This document shows positions 1-6,119 of a DNA stretch of 6,896 bases, piece after piece. The stretch is from a bacterium (GTDB lineage Bacteria > Bacillota > Negativicutes > Acidaminococcales > Acidaminococcaceae): assembly GCA_004562175.1 (NCBI GenBank), contig SFRS01000037.1, positions 1 through 6,896 on the forward strand. Reading direction: 5' to 3'. Position 1 is the stretch's first letter; the number at the start of each line of letters is the position of its first letter. The notes under the pieces were generated by a model that did no database searches, was not told the origin of the DNA, and saw only the letters and a program-made list of their open reading frames with translations. Position numbers and translations under genes: made by a program.

Positions 1-266
1 TCATCCCAACGCTTGCTAAGAGCGATGATTTTCAGCCCCTGCATGCTCTTGCGCAGCTCCGGCACCAGCTTCTCCGGCTGGGCAATGGTGTAATCCACAT
101 CCAAGAGCAAAATTTGTGGCCGCAAGGCTACCAGATTATCAATACCACCGGCACCACTACGATATTCAGTTGCCTGATACTCCTCCAGGTTGCCCAACAC
201 CCGCAGCATTCCTGCCCGGTTTTCGTTGTCATCATCCCAGATGCACACTCGAATTTTTTGTACCAT
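1..266 (-). CDS. Receiver-domain protein of the tad locus, partial (C-terminus beyond window)
   Basis: The first 88 residues are visible and read as a CheY-like receiver fold. Strand 1 ends in the acidic cluster W10-D11-D12-D13. Strand 3 is a hydrophobic run ending in D56 (ILLLD), the expected phosphoacceptor. Strand 4 ends in IIALS, with S84 at the usual Thr/Ser switch position. The residues visible are therefore those of a phosphorylatable receiver; the conserved lysine would lie past the edge. The ATG at 266 is preceded by AAGG 9 nt upstream. The gene starts 47 nt after the TadZ/CpaE ATPase stop, in the same direction. CpaE proteins normally carry a receiver-like domain ahead of the ATPase domain, so this is either a stand-alone response regulator of the pilus locus or the N-terminus of a second, full-length CpaE. 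The sequence cannot decide between them. Confidence 0.8.
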   Translation of the reverse strand, partial: MVQKIRVCIWDDDNENRAGMLRVLGNLEEYQATEYRSGAGGIDNLVALRPQILLLDVDYTIAQPEKLVPELRKSMQGLKIIALSKRWD

Positions 267-296
267 AGTATTGACCTTCACTCAAAGATAATATCT

Positions 297-325
297 ATTA
301 TAAAGTAAAATGCTTATTTAAACAA
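297..325 (-). promoter_or_regulatory. Possible internal sigma-A promoter for the receiver gene
   Basis: On the minus strand, TTGTTT (325-320) and a perfect TATAAT (302-297) are separated by exactly 17 nt. Predicted transcription starts near 290, about 24 nt ahead of the receiver ATG and just after its leader begins. The -35 box overlaps the last codons and stop of the TadZ/CpaE gene. The -35 is imperfect (TTG plus AT-rich). This could let the receiver and downstream genes be expressed apart from the rest of the tad operon. A consensus match in an AT-rich gap can arise by chance. Confidence 0.4.
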
Positions 326-1144
326 GCTACCAAACCAGCTGCTGATACCGCTGCTAGTTTCTTCCTTTTCGCCCAGCTCCTCACTGACCATGTCGCTGAT
401 CTCATCAGCTAGCTTATTGGGGGCTTCAGTGAGCACCACTGGCTTGGCCTCCTTGATGGATTGCATAATCCCTTGGTAATCATTGCTGATGAAATATTGG
501 AAAGGACGTCCGAGAAGTGCTTCCACGTCCTTAGTGCTGATTTGGGTTTCCGCCTTGTTGCGGTTCAAAATCAAGCGCACCCTTTGGTAATCAAATTGCA
601 GCTTGTGCAGTGTATCCAAACCAATCTTCAAATCCTTGATGGAAGGAATGAAATCCACCACACAGGGCAAATACAGCACATCGGTCTGCTCCAAAATGGC
701 CATACTAATTCCGGTAAAGCCAGTGGTGGTGTCCAGCAGGATGTAATCATAATCATCCCGCAGCTGGTTGATGGCCTCCACGATGGTTTCTGCATCGATG
801 ATGAAGCCCTCGTCCACCTCCAAGGGGGCTGCCAAAACCTCAAAGCCAAATTGGGTTTCTGTCATGCAGCTGGCCGTGTCCCGCTTGTCCTCCTCCTGCT
901 CGTAATAATCGAAGAAGGTGCGATTGGGCTTGATGCCCAAATAATTGCACACATCGCCAAACTGCAAATCCAAATCGGCCAAGCACACCTTGTAGCCGCG
1001 CTCCGCCAAATCCGCCGCGTAGTTCACCGCCAAAACAGTTTTGCCGACTGCAGAAGCAGTACTGAAGAAGGTGAATACAGAGCCCTTGACATCCTCATTT
1101 TTTCTTTTTCTTTTTGGACTTTGGTTGTTCATATACTTCACCAT
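314..1144 (-). CDS. cpaE: TadZ/CpaE-like pilus assembly ATPase (ParA/MinD family)
   Basis: A 276-residue cytoplasmic P-loop protein of the ParA/MinD superfamily, the type that localises Tad pilus machinery. The Walker A region is S28-TASAVGKT36, followed by a ParA-type helix (VLAVNYAADLAERG). The A' motif CLADLDLQFGD (residues 54-64) is typical of CpaE. A switch-like LLDTTTG lies at 136-142. The position normally holding the signature lysine of the deviant Walker A motif (KGGxGKT) is alanine (A30). There is no N-terminal receiver domain, which most CpaE proteins have; a separate receiver gene lies directly downstream. The last ten residues (ISSWFGSLFK) could form a short amphipathic helix. 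The start is uncertain: ATG 1144 has AGG at 6 nt and ATG 1132 has GGTG at 6 nt (272 residues). Both overlap the end of the secretin gene, so translation is probably coupled. Confidence 0.85.
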   Translation of the reverse strand: MVKYMNNQSPKRKRKNEDVKGSVFTFFSTASAVGKTVLAVNYAADLAERGYKVCLADLDLQFGDVCNYLGIKPNRTFFDYYEQEEDKRDTASCMTETQFGFEVLAAPLEVDEGFIIDAETIVEAINQLRDDYDYILLDTTTGFTGISMAILEQTDVLYLPCVVDFIPSIKDLKIGLDTLHKLQFDYQRVRLILNRNKAETQISTKDVEALLGRPFQYFISNDYQGIMQSIKEAKPVVLTEAPNKLADEISDMVSEELGEKEETSSGISSWFGSLFK

Positions 1145-2393
1145 CCAAAACCTGCTTATCCGTCAGCTTGGACAGGCGGGCTGCCTCATCGGACATAATG
1201 GGTTTATAATCACTATCTACCAGAATCGGAGTCAAGAGAATAATAATCTCCTTCTTCTCTCTGGATTTAGAGGTTGTACGGAAGAATTGTCCCAAAATGG
1301 GAATGTCACCCAAGAGAGGGATCTTTTGGATGGACTTGCTATCTTCAGAAGAAATCAAGCCACCAATAGCCATGGTCATACCAGGTCGCATTTGCACATG
1401 AGTAGTAGCCTTACGAGAACGCATGCCCGGAATCTTGCTACCGTTACTGCCATTAGCTGCAATGGCAGAAGACCAATCCAAGGAGCTAACCTCAGTATCT
1501 ATTTTACTGTCTACCGCATTATCTTTCATTACATTAGGCTCGATATTCAGCTTGATACCATATTCACGCCATTCCACAGAAATAGCATTGTCACCGGTAT
1601 TTACAGGAACAGGAATCTCGCCACCAATAAGAATTTCAGCCTTGTCACCACTCATGGCGATAATATAAGGTTGGGACAAAATCTTAGCGTCACCCTTTTT
1701 TACAAGAGCATTTAATTGGGCATTGATATCGGAATAAGAGCCAAACCAACCGAAAATTTTGTTGCCATCAATAGTATTAGTTGCACTTTGGCCCAAAGCA
1801 AAGGAGCCTGGATTACCAAGAGTGGGATTGCCATTGTCGTCTTGAGAGTTGTTAGCAATAGCAACACCGAGCTCCTTAGCCTTGCTGGAGTTGATTTCCA
1901 CAACTCTGCTCTCGATACGCACCTGCTTAGGCTTGGTCATTTCCAAAAGGTTGATGACCTCGCCGCCGAAGCTAGCCGCAATTTTTTCAGCGCGATTCTT
2001 TTCGTATTGGTTTTCCACCGTGCCCTCCAACATAATGCGTCCGCCGGACACATTCACTGTCACATTAGGATAACCAATTAATTGAGCGATTGAGTAAGCC
2101 ATGCCGGGGTCGGTGCCGTTAACAACAACCTCAAAGGTCATATAGATATCGCCCTTCCACACATGCAGGGAAGTGGAGCCTACCTTTTTGCCCACCAGCA
2201 TATATTGTTCAGGTGACAAAATCACCACATCAGCAATTTCGGGATTGGCAATGGCCACCTGGGTCACGCCACCACCATAATAAATATTGGAACGATTGAC
2301 ACCAACCTGCAATCTTTCCGCCGCCAAGACAGAACCCGTCCACAGCAGACAACACAGAAGCAAGCCCATAAGAATTTTCATTATCTTCATCAT
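1095..2393 (-). CDS. cpaC: Tad pilus outer-membrane secretin (CpaC/RcpA family)
   Basis: A 432-residue precursor that forms the multimeric outer-membrane channel for Tad/Flp pili. It begins with a signal peptide (residues 1 to about 24, hydrophobic LLLCCLLW, likely cleavage after VLA). A pilus-secretin N-terminal domain follows at about 27-95 (LQVGVNRSNI...VAIANPEIADV). A BON-like segment lies at about 105-150 (GGRIMLEGTVENQYEKNRAE). The secretin core spans about 225-392 and ends in the hallmark IPLLGDIPILGQFFR and EIIILLTPILV. The C-terminus is a lysine tail. GGAGGAG sits 5 nt ahead of the first ATG and supports this start. The gene follows cpaB by 21 nt and overlaps the ATPase gene by up to 50 nt. 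The secretin implies a diderm host. Length is usual for RcpA/CpaC-type proteins. Confidence 0.95.
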   Translation of the reverse strand: MMKIMKILMGLLLCCLLWTGSVLAAERLQVGVNRSNIYYGGGVTQVAIANPEIADVVILSPEQYMLVGKKVGSTSLHVWKGDIYMTFEVVVNGTDPGMAYSIAQLIGYPNVTVNVSGGRIMLEGTVENQYEKNRAEKIAASFGGEVINLLEMTKPKQVRIESRVVEINSSKAKELGVAIANNSQDDNGNPTLGNPGSFALGQSATNTIDGNKIFGWFGSYSDINAQLNALVKKGDAKILSQPYIIAMSGDKAEILIGGEIPVPVNTGDNAISVEWREYGIKLNIEPNVMKDNAVDSKIDTEVSSLDWSSAIAANGSNGSKIPGMRSRKATTHVQMRPGMTMAIGGLISSEDSKSIQKIPLLGDIPILGQFFRTTSKSREKKEIIILLTPILVDSDYKPIMSDEAARLSKLTDKQVLDGEVYEQPKSKKKKKK

Positions 2394-2414
2394 TCAAGCT
2401 CCTCCATGTCCGTC

Positions 2415-3221
2415 TCAGCGACTAATATTGGTGCCGCGAATTACGGTCACACCATGATTGGCAGAGGGACGCACCACGCCTTCGCCACCACTGGCAGCGG
2501 GAGCTGCAGGAGCCATGCCACCGCCGCCCACTACAGTAGCTCCATAGAACTCTTCTTCAGTGGGCTTGGCAGGACGCAGCATGAAGGACACCTTGCCCTC
2601 CTGCTGAGCCATGCGCAGTTGGATAGCTTCCCTGGGGTCCAAAGCAAGCGTCAAAGTTCTAGCGGCTTCGTTCTTTTTGGCGCTGTTCACAGAATTCATA
2701 TCCGTGCTGCCCACAGCCAAAACCAAAACGTTTTGCAGTACCAGTCTGCCCACGGAGGGCAAGCCATTCTTGGCACCTTGGATGCAAACCACATCAATGC
2801 GAGTGGAAGGACGGATGAAGCCGGCCACGCCGCTGATGTCGTCCACGCTGAAGGTCACAGCACGTTTATCCTTAGGAATGCTGTTGACAAAGGTGTTAGT
2901 GGCACCATTGCCATTCAAGCGTTTGCGAGTAATTTGGTCACCGGAGTTCACCGGCATGCGAATGGTCTTGCCCACCGCATCGGGAAGAGTGCGCAAAGCA
3001 TCAGGTTGGGCCAGATTATTGGGCACCAGCTCCAAGCGCACCATCTTGTCCGTGAGGACAGTTCCGGGAGCAATATCCATGGCTGCCACCACTACGGACT
3101 TTGTATTTTTCTTTTCTTCCTTGGGCTCAGCCTTGGACAAATAGGAATATATCATAATGCCACATACTACACTCAAAATTGCTGCCAAAATCAGCAGCAC
3201 CTTGGGGGACAGCTTACGCAT
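2415..3221 (-). CDS. cpaB: Flp/Tad pilus assembly protein CpaB/RcpC
   Basis: A 268-residue envelope protein that works with the secretin in Tad pilus export. One N-terminal membrane anchor lies at residues 7-27 (VLLILAAILSVVCGIMIYSYL). A SAF domain spans about 42-103 (VVVAAMDIAPGTVLTDKMV...GDQITRKRL). The RcpC/CpaB domain runs from about 115 to 217 (AVTFSVDDISGVAGFIRPSTRIDVV...LTLALDPREAIQLRMAQQEGKVSFMLRP). A Gly/Ala/Pro-rich linker at 228-246 leads to the C-terminal GVTVIRGT motif, which is common in this family. The start ATG has GGTG 4 nt upstream, a weak ribosome site, but the anchor begins immediately so no later start fits. It is the first gene of the visible tad operon and has a promoter about 100 nt upstream. 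Confidence 0.93.
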   Translation of the reverse strand: MRKLSPKVLLILAAILSVVCGIMIYSYLSKAEPKEEKKNTKSVVVAAMDIAPGTVLTDKMVRLELVPNNLAQPDALRTLPDAVGKTIRMPVNSGDQITRKRLNGNGATNTFVNSIPKDKRAVTFSVDDISGVAGFIRPSTRIDVVCIQGAKNGLPSVGRLVLQNVLVLAVGSTDMNSVNSAKKNEAARTLTLALDPREAIQLRMAQQEGKVSFMLRPAKPTEEEFYGATVVGGGGMAPAAPAASGGEGVVRPSANHGVTVIRGTNISR

Positions 3222-3249
3222 TTTTCACCAGATCCCTTCTCTTGTTTCC

Positions 3250-3287
3250 TTGGGACTCCTTGCTTTCGCATCAACAAAAGCACCCAA
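3250..3287 (-). other. Bulged hairpin in the tad operon leader RNA
   Basis: In the minus-strand transcript, TTGGG (3287-3283) pairs with CCCAA (3254-3250), and TGCTTT (3282-3277) pairs with AAAGCA (3266-3261). These close a 10-nt loop and leave AGGAGT (3260-3255) as a one-sided bulge. This makes 11 base pairs within the roughly 95-nt leader, 28 nt ahead of cpaB. No run of U follows, so it is not a terminator. It does not match a riboswitch class I can recognise. It may be a stability or protein-binding element, or chance pairing. Confidence 0.4.
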
Positions 3288-3324
3288 CAAAAATCTAAAC
3301 ACTATTCGCTCTTACTCAACTTAT

Positions 3325-3353
3325 ATTATACTCATTTGTACCCCAATATACAA
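3325..3353 (-). promoter_or_regulatory. Sigma-A-type promoter of the tad operon
   Basis: TTGTAT (3353-3348) and a perfect TATAAT (3330-3325) on the minus strand are separated by exactly 17 nt. Transcription would start near 3318 and give a leader of roughly 95 nt before cpaB. It lies downstream of the preceding operon's terminator, where an operon promoter is expected. Confidence 0.7.
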
Positions 3354-3392
3354 GAGTCTTCTTAGAAATTTTTTAGTTTTTGATTTTCACTC

Positions 3393-3415
3393 ATTATAAT
3401 CACTGTCTAAACAGT
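3393..3415 (-). promoter_or_regulatory. Inverted repeat beside a second TATAAT, possible operator
   Basis: The minus strand carries ACTGT-TTAG-ACAGT (3415-3402), a perfect 5-bp inverted repeat with a 4-nt centre. Three nt later comes TATAAT (3398-3393). There is no good -35 box 17 nt upstream of this TATAAT, so it may be an activator- or repressor-controlled promoter, or just a protein-binding site about 50 nt upstream of the main tad promoter. A repeat this short in AT-rich DNA may be chance. Confidence 0.3.
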
Positions 3416-3470
3416 TATATATTTTTGTCATTGAAATACCCTAGTTATTTGGTTCTGATTGCTACTGCAT

Positions 3471-3509
3471 AAAAAATTGACGCCAGCAGCGGCGTTGTCT
3501 ACTAGCGTC
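3471..3509 (-). terminator. Rho-independent terminator of the permease/hydrolase operon
   Basis: In the minus-strand RNA, GACGCUAGUAG (3509-3499) pairs along all 11 positions with CUGCUGGCGUC (3489-3479), including two G-U pairs. The loop is 9 nt and the stem is followed by AAUUUUUU. It starts 12 nt after the hydrolase stop codon and separates this operon from tad. Confidence 0.88.
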
Positions 3510-3521
3510 TTTGGATAATAA

Positions 3522-4754
3522 TTATTTATTAGCCTCTTTGTGTATAACATGTGCCAAAACAGTGATACCACGGCAAATATCGTCCAGGCTGGCGAACTCT
3601 GCCGGATTGTGGCTAATGCCACCCTTGCAAGGGATGAACACCATGGTGGTAGGCGCAATTTTCGCCATATGCATGGAGTCGTGACCGGCGCCGCTGTTCA
3701 TGTGCAGGAAGCTGTATCCTAGCTCTTTGCAGATGCCTTCGGTTTGCAATGCCAAGGTCTTGTCCAAGGGCACAGGACTGTCGGCAGTCAGCATTTCGAT
3801 GCGCACGCCCACTCTGTCGGTGACAGCCACATTTTCGGCCTCCGCTTGGATGTTTTCCAAGGTGCGCTTGATGCTGGCAGGCTCCACGCCGCGCACATCC
3901 ACCCACAGGGTTACTGCTCCCGGCACCACGTTGATGGACCCCGGCTCCACCTCCACTACGCCCACGGTACCTACGGTACCGTGCTCTTTTTCATCCTCAG
4001 CGCTTTCATTAACTGCCAAAATCAGCTTGGCCGCAGCCACCAAAGCGTCTCTACGCATGCCCATGGGAGTGGCGCCACTGTGATCGGCCATGCCCTGCAG
4101 ATGAATTTTGAAGCGGGTGGGCGCGGCGATGTTGTGCACAATGCCGATGTTGATGCTCTTCTCCTCCAGCACCTTGCCCTGCTCGATGTGCAGCTCGCTG
4201 AAGGAAGCAAAGGAGCCGGGCGCGAGAATCGCGTCAGCGGCTCGCGCCGGGTCGCAGCCCCATTGGCGCAGCGCTTCTTCGAAGGAGATGTCCCCCTTTT
4301 TGCCGCCCTTGCTGAGCTTAGCCACAGTCGCTGCGCCAGTGAGCAGCTTGCTGCCCATGGTGGCGAAGCCAAAGCGGCTGGACTCCTCGGCGCGGAAGAT
4401 CAGCACTTCAATGCTGCGCTTCAGCTCCGCGTCGCGCAGCATGTACAGTGCTTCCAGCGCGCCGACTACGCCGCACATACCGTCATAGGCACCGCCGTGA
4501 ATGACGGTGTCCAGATGGCTGCCGCACCCTACGGGCGGCAGCGTGCTGTCCACCCCTTCACGCCGCAAGAACACGTTCCCCACAGCATCCTCCCGGATGC
4601 TGAGCTGCAAATCCTCCACCTGCTTTAAAAGCCAATTTTGCGCTTCTTTATCCAAGGGGCTATAAGCCAAGCGGGTCACTCCCTCCTCCGAAGCAGTGAA
4701 CTTGGCCAAGCCCATCAACAAAGCATTTACTCTTTCTCTATTAACCTCGTGCAT
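3522..4754 (-). CDS. M20-family Zn amidohydrolase (N-carbamoyl-amino acid / ureido hydrolase)
   Basis: A 410-residue cytosolic metallohydrolase of the AllC/HyuC/beta-ureidopropionase group, which splits N-carbamoyl (ureido) compounds to amine, CO2 and ammonia. The two-metal site is complete: H80 in GSHLDTV, D91 in YDGMCGV, E123-E124 in RAEESSRFG, H189 in SELHIEQG and H382 in ISHNPAE. A dimerisation/lid domain of about 210-325 holds MADHSGATPMGMRRDA with H225. N275 in INVVPG and the GAGHD motif at 355-359 are also typical of this branch. ATG 4754 is chosen because AGGAGG lies 6 nt upstream and the protein then begins MHEVNRERV, as its relatives do; the frame is open 20 codons further but without support. 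It is 80 nt downstream of the uracil permease. Substrate (N-carbamoyl-beta-alanine, allantoate, ureidoglycolate or N-carbamoyl-L-amino acid) cannot be told from the sequence. Confidence 0.9.
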   Translation of the reverse strand: MHEVNRERVNALLMGLAKFTASEEGVTRLAYSPLDKEAQNWLLKQVEDLQLSIREDAVGNVFLRREGVDSTLPPVGCGSHLDTVIHGGAYDGMCGVVGALEALYMLRDAELKRSIEVLIFRAEESSRFGFATMGSKLLTGAATVAKLSKGGKKGDISFEEALRQWGCDPARAADAILAPGSFASFSELHIEQGKVLEEKSINIGIVHNIAAPTRFKIHLQGMADHSGATPMGMRRDALVAAAKLILAVNESAEDEKEHGTVGTVGVVEVEPGSINVVPGAVTLWVDVRGVEPASIKRTLENIQAEAENVAVTDRVGVRIEMLTADSPVPLDKTLALQTEGICKELGYSFLHMNSGAGHDSMHMAKIAPTTMVFIPCKGGISHNPAEFASLDDICRGITVLAHVIHKEANK

Positions 4755-4760
4755 ATTTTT

Positions 4761-4766
4761 CCTCCT
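4761..4766 (-). promoter_or_regulatory. Ribosome binding site that sets the hydrolase start
   Basis: AGGAGG on the minus strand, 6 nt ahead of ATG 4754. It is a full Shine-Dalgarno match and rules in favour of this start over ATG 4814, which lies inside the upstream hairpin and has no such site. Confidence 0.9.
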
Positions 4767-4792
4767 CATTATCAATAAAGCATTAAAAGCAA

Positions 4793-4820
4793 TAGCCTGC
4801 ATCATAGGCGACACAGGCTA
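4793..4820 (-). terminator. Weak terminator or attenuator hairpin between permease and hydrolase
   Basis: TAGCCTG (4820-4814) pairs perfectly with CAGGCTA (4799-4793) in the minus-strand RNA. The loop is 14 nt, and the stem is followed by TTGCTTTT rather than an unbroken U run. It starts 14 nt after the permease stop. It probably causes partial termination, or protects the 3' end, and so lowers hydrolase expression relative to permease. Confidence 0.4.
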
Positions 4821-4849
4821 AGTATAAATAATTTTTATTCGTTCAGCAA
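4821..4849 (-). promoter_or_regulatory. Possible weak internal promoter for the hydrolase
   Basis: TTGCTG (4849-4844) and TATACT (4826-4821) on the minus strand are separated by 17 nt and span the end of the permease gene. The start point would fall at or within the following hairpin. Both boxes are imperfect. Confidence 0.25.
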
Positions 4850-6082
4850 ATTCAGCTTCGCAAACAGCTTGAACAGCAAGCTCATAATGATGGCCACCAA
4901 GGTTGCCAGCACCATGCCCTGCACGGAGAAAGCACCAAAGGTGAGCTTGGCGCCGGACAGACCAATAATCATAATGACGGAGGTCATGACCAGATTAGAG
5001 GACTTGCTGTAGTCCACCTTGCTTTCCACCAAAACGCGGAAGCCGCTGGTAGCAATAACACCGAAAAGCAGAATGCAAATGCCTCCCATAACCGGCACAG
5101 GAATGCTGTGAATGAGCTGGGACAGTTTGCCACAGAAGGACAGGATGATAGCGAAGACTGCCGCACCGCCGATGACCCAAGTGCTGTAAACCTTGGTGAT
5201 GGCCATAACGCCGATGTTTTCACCATAGGTGGTGTTAGGAGTGGCGCCGGCAAAGCCGCTGAGCACGTTGGAAAGACCATCTGCAAACAGGGAGCGGGAC
5301 AGGCCTGGGTCCTTGATCAAATCCCGGTCCACAATGTTACCAGTCACTACCAAGTGACCGATGTGCTCCGCCAAAACCACCAATGCCGCCGGAGCGATGA
5401 TCATGATGGCATTGAAGTCAAATACAGGTGCATAAAATTGGGGCAGCTGGAACCAAGGTGCATCCAGCACGGGCTGGAAGTTCACCATGCCCAAGCAGAA
5501 GGCGAAAATATAGCCACACACCACGCCGAACAAAATGGGGATAATACTCATAAAGCCCTTGAAGGCCACGGAGCCGATGACGCCCACGGCCAAGGTGAAC
5601 ATGGACACCGCCACATTGCTGCCCACGATTTTGTCACCGGTGAGACCCGCCATGCCCGCAGCAGTGGGAGCAAGCTCCAAACCAATAACCGCGATGATGG
5701 CACCCATGGCAGCAGGTGGGAAAATCACATCAATCCATTTAGTACCCACCAGATGGATGATGAAGGAGAACAGCATGAATAACAAACCGAAAACAATGAA
5801 GCCAGACTGCGCGTGATTATAGCCGCTTTGGGAAATAATCAGCATTACAGGGGAAATGAAGGCAAAGCTGGAGCCCAAATAGGAGGGAATTTTGCCCTTG
5901 GTAATGAAAATGTACAGCAGTGTGCCCACGCCATTCATGAAAAGACAGGTTGTGGGATTTACATTGAACAGGAAGGGAACCAGCACGGTGGCGCCAAACA
6001 TGGCAAACAGGTGCTGTAAGCTCAAGGGAATGTTTAATAATAGGGGTGGTCTTTCTTCGACCTGGATAACTCTGTGCTCCAA
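4835..6082 (-). CDS. uraA: Uracil:proton symporter, NCS2 family (UraA type)
   Basis: A 415-residue inner-membrane permease of the nucleobase-ascorbate (NCS2) family, very close in sequence to E. coli UraA along its whole length. Recognisable stretches include the N-terminal ERPPLL-NIPLSLQHLFAMFGA, GSSFAFISP at 70-78, LAEHIGHLVVT at 237-247 and TPNTTYGENIGVMAIT at 281-296. Residues equivalent to UraA's substrate/proton residues E241, H245 and E290 are E239, H243 and E288. About 14 hydrophobic membrane segments are expected from the family. There is no ATG near the conserved N-terminus. The TTG at 6082 has AGAGG 9 nt upstream and gives (M)EHRVIQVEERPP, matching UraA length. The frame stays open for 155 codons further upstream, but that part lacks membrane character and overlaps the opposite gene. 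The permease is first in a probable two-gene operon with the M20 hydrolase. Confidence 0.95.
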   Translation of the reverse strand: MEHRVIQVEERPPLLLNIPLSLQHLFAMFGATVLVPFLFNVNPTTCLFMNGVGTLLYIFITKGKIPSYLGSSFAFISPVMLIISQSGYNHAQSGFIVFGLLFMLFSFIIHLVGTKWIDVIFPPAAMGAIIAVIGLELAPTAAGMAGLTGDKIVGSNVAVSMFTLAVGVIGSVAFKGFMSIIPILFGVVCGYIFAFCLGMVNFQPVLDAPWFQLPQFYAPVFDFNAIMIIAPAALVVLAEHIGHLVVTGNIVDRDLIKDPGLSRSLFADGLSNVLSGFAGATPNTTYGENIGVMAITKVYSTWVIGGAAVFAIILSFCGKLSQLIHSIPVPVMGGICILLFGVIATSGFRVLVESKVDYSKSSNLVMTSVIMIIGLSGAKLTFGAFSVQGMVLATLVAIIMSLLFKLFAKLNLLNE

Positions 6083-6091
6083 AGCGATCAA

Positions 6092-6096
6092 CCTCT
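6092..6096 (-). promoter_or_regulatory. Ribosome binding site supporting the TTG start of uraA
   Basis: AGAGG, within AAAAGAGG on the minus strand, lies 9 nt ahead of TTG 6082. Another in-frame TTG directly adjoins the site and is too close to be used. This choice sets the permease N-terminus. Confidence 0.7.
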
Positions 6097-6119
6097 TTTC
6101 TTTGTATTTGCTACTGTAA

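Larger units (their letters stand above)
3222..3521. other. Control region between the ureidohydrolase gene and the tad operon
   Basis: This 300-nt gene-free stretch holds, in order of minus-strand transcription: the hydrolase terminator (3509-3471), an AT-rich segment with an inverted repeat next to a TATAAT (3415-3393), a good sigma-A promoter (3353-3325), and a leader of about 95 nt with a bulged hairpin (3287-3250) before cpaB. No convincing gene is seen on either strand. A 26-codon reading frame in the leader is treated as chance. Confidence 0.7.

Noticed and set aside
1095..1120. A-run at the secretin end as a programmed frameshift joining secretin and ATPase
   Set aside because: Fusion would need a +1 shift, not the -1 shift usual on A-rich slippery runs. 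It would also join an exported outer-membrane protein to a cytosolic ATPase. Simple overlap and coupled translation explain it.
3194..3271. Short 25-residue reading frame in the tad leader as a leader peptide
   Set aside because: There is only a weak, distant ribosome site, it runs out of frame into cpaB, and it shows no repeated regulatory codons.
2406..3365. Plus-strand open frame of 319 codons opposite cpaB
   Set aside because: It is low-complexity, His/Ser/Gln-rich and lacks any motif. The opposite strand encodes a full CpaB with anchor, SAF and C-terminal motif.
3964..3983. Palindromic ACGGTACCGT with a near repeat inside the M20 gene
   Set aside because: It encodes the HGTVGTVGV stretch in frame, and repeated Gly-Thr-Val codons explain it.
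3744..4628. Long plus-strand open frame of 294 codons opposite the M20 hydrolase
   Set aside because: It is an antisense shadow: rich in His, Gln and Ala with no domain, and the minus strand has a complete metal-site protein.
4755..4814. 20-codon N-terminal extension of the M20 hydrolase
   Set aside because: ATG 4814 has no ribosome site and lies in the intergenic hairpin, while AGGAGG stands 6 nt before ATG 4754, where family proteins begin.
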